Positions 13,609 through 14,175 of a stretch of DNA of 14,175 nt are shown here, one piece after another. Source of the DNA: an uncultured Bacteroidales bacterium (GTDB lineage Bacteria; Bacteroidota; Bacteroidia; Bacteroidales; Marinilabiliaceae); contig CALAVC010000199.1 of the NCBI GenBank assembly GCA_937892095.1, positions 1 through 14,175 on the forward strand, given 5' to 3'. Position 1 is the stretch's first letter; each line of letters opens with the position of its first letter. The translations under genes were made by a program, and so were the position numbers. The notes under the pieces are model-generated. The model was not told the origin of the DNA. It ran no database searches and saw only the letters and a program-made list of their open reading frames with translations.

Positions 13609-14175
13609 TTATCTGGAATGAAGTTGGCTAAATTCTTGTAGTAGGAACTGCTTATATGCCAGTGCTTTCTTCTCGAGAGGCAAAGGGTAAGCCCTTGATG
13701 AAGAAGGAAGTCTGAAGAGTAACATATCAGGTACAGAAGGGATATTAATTGCTTGTCCGACCGAAGGCATATCATATATATTGAAATGTTGGCAAATAGT
13801 TTCTGTAGCCTTAGTTCCAGTAGTTGCAATAGCCTTGATTTTTGGTGCGTTCTCTATAAGTTTGATGATGTCGGTAGGTGTTATGATTTCAAGGAACTTG
13901 TCGGAAGCGTTGTCTTTGAGTCGCTTGACCGCCGTAGCGGTGTCGTAATATCCGATATGATATTTTTTGCAATGGTTGACGATAGCGTCGAGTTTGAAAG
14001 TCTTGTTTTCTGTATCGACAAAGAAGTCTTTATCTTGATGGAACACGATTCCTTGTATTCTCCAGTGGTCGTTGATAAAATTAGGATAGAAGAAGTCTAT
14101 TGCCCACTTTTTCCTTTGTGGCGGGAAACTTCCGAGGAACAAGATTTCTGTATCTTGGTCGATGAATGGTTTAAG
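13609..14175 (-). CDS. Uracil-DNA glycosylase family protein, 5' truncated by the window edge
   Basis: The frame is open to the edge at 14175 (LKPFIDQDTEILFLGSFPPQ...) and stops at TAA 13611-13609, giving 188 residues. Translation probably starts just outside the window; the TTG at 14142 lies in the middle of a conserved strand and is not the start. ILFLGSFPPQRKKWAIDFFYPNFINDHWRI matches the first motif of a UDG-superfamily branch ('LGSFPP....W..DFFYPN..NdfWri') common in Bacteroidota. KAIATTGTKATETI fits the region before the DNA-contacting loop, and LFRLPSSSRAYPLPLEKKALAYKQFL fits the closing 'LPSpSpan...l..K...Y' motif. It should remove damaged bases (uracil or hypoxanthine) in repair. The exact base specificity is not clear. 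Codons look more AT-rich than in genes left of 12864. Confidence 0.8.
   Translation of the reverse strand, partial: LKPFIDQDTEILFLGSFPPQRKKWAIDFFYPNFINDHWRIQGIVFHQDKDFFVDTENKTFKLDAIVNHCKKYHIGYYDTATAVKRLKDNASDKFLEIITPTDIIKLIENAPKIKAIATTGTKATETICQHFNIYDMPSVGQAINIPSVPDMLLFRLPSSSRAYPLPLEKKALAYKQFLLQEFSQLHSR

Overview
The window looks like a piece of a Bacteroidota (Bacteroidales, Prevotella-like) chromosome, possibly from an environmental or metagenomic assembly. The evidence is a SusD-like protein end, several lipoproteins whose lipobox Cys is followed by an Asp-rich run (the surface-export signature of this phylum), promoter boxes of the TAnnTTTG type, A-rich leaders without strong Shine-Dalgarno sites, and a DUF4837 protein.

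Region 1 (2-4625, + strand) is the tail of a polysaccharide-utilisation locus. It holds the C-terminal part of a SusD-like glycan-binding lipoprotein, a 589-aa surface lipoprotein built as domain A - two Ig-like modules - domain A', and a surface GH43 enzyme with the residues of an endo-1,5-alpha-arabinanase. Together they suggest capture and cutting of arabinan (pectin side chains) at the cell surface.

Region 2 (4740-7475, + strand) is a compact housekeeping operon bounded by strong terminators: a Cof-type HAD phosphatase, a tRNA-dihydrouridine synthase, a small Cys-cluster (YkgJ-type) protein and PgeF, a laccase-fold peptidoglycan-editing enzyme. The last two overlap by ATGA. Its promoter box lies so close to the first ATG that the mRNA may be almost leaderless.

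Region 3 (7519-9273, - strand) is the most interesting part. It holds a surface lipoprotein gene, then an 88-bp AT-rich segment flanked by a perfect 22-bp inverted repeat, then a serine recombinase gene reading in the same direction. I read this as a self-contained DNA-inversion (phase-variation) cassette for the lipoprotein. The recombinase is split into two frames at a run of eight A, a classic A_AAA_AAA slippery heptamer, so its own production may be gated by frameshifting or by tract-length changes.

Region 4 (9425-12873, + strand) is an envelope-maintenance group: RseP site-2 protease, an MltD-like lytic transglycosylase with LysM, and a DUF4837 lipoprotein (ATGA-overlapped with mltD). 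The DUF4837 gene stops abruptly before its expected C-terminus at a 10-bp palindrome (12864-12873). Beyond it the sequence becomes the opposite-strand coding sequence of a different gene, a secreted glycosidase that is also cut off there. This is either a rearrangement breakpoint or an amplification/assembly chimera.

Region 5 (12864-14175, - strand) holds that truncated glycosidase and the 5'-truncated gene of a uracil-DNA-glycosylase-like protein; it is more AT-rich by eye than region 4. No tRNA, rRNA, CRISPR array or complete insertion sequence was seen.
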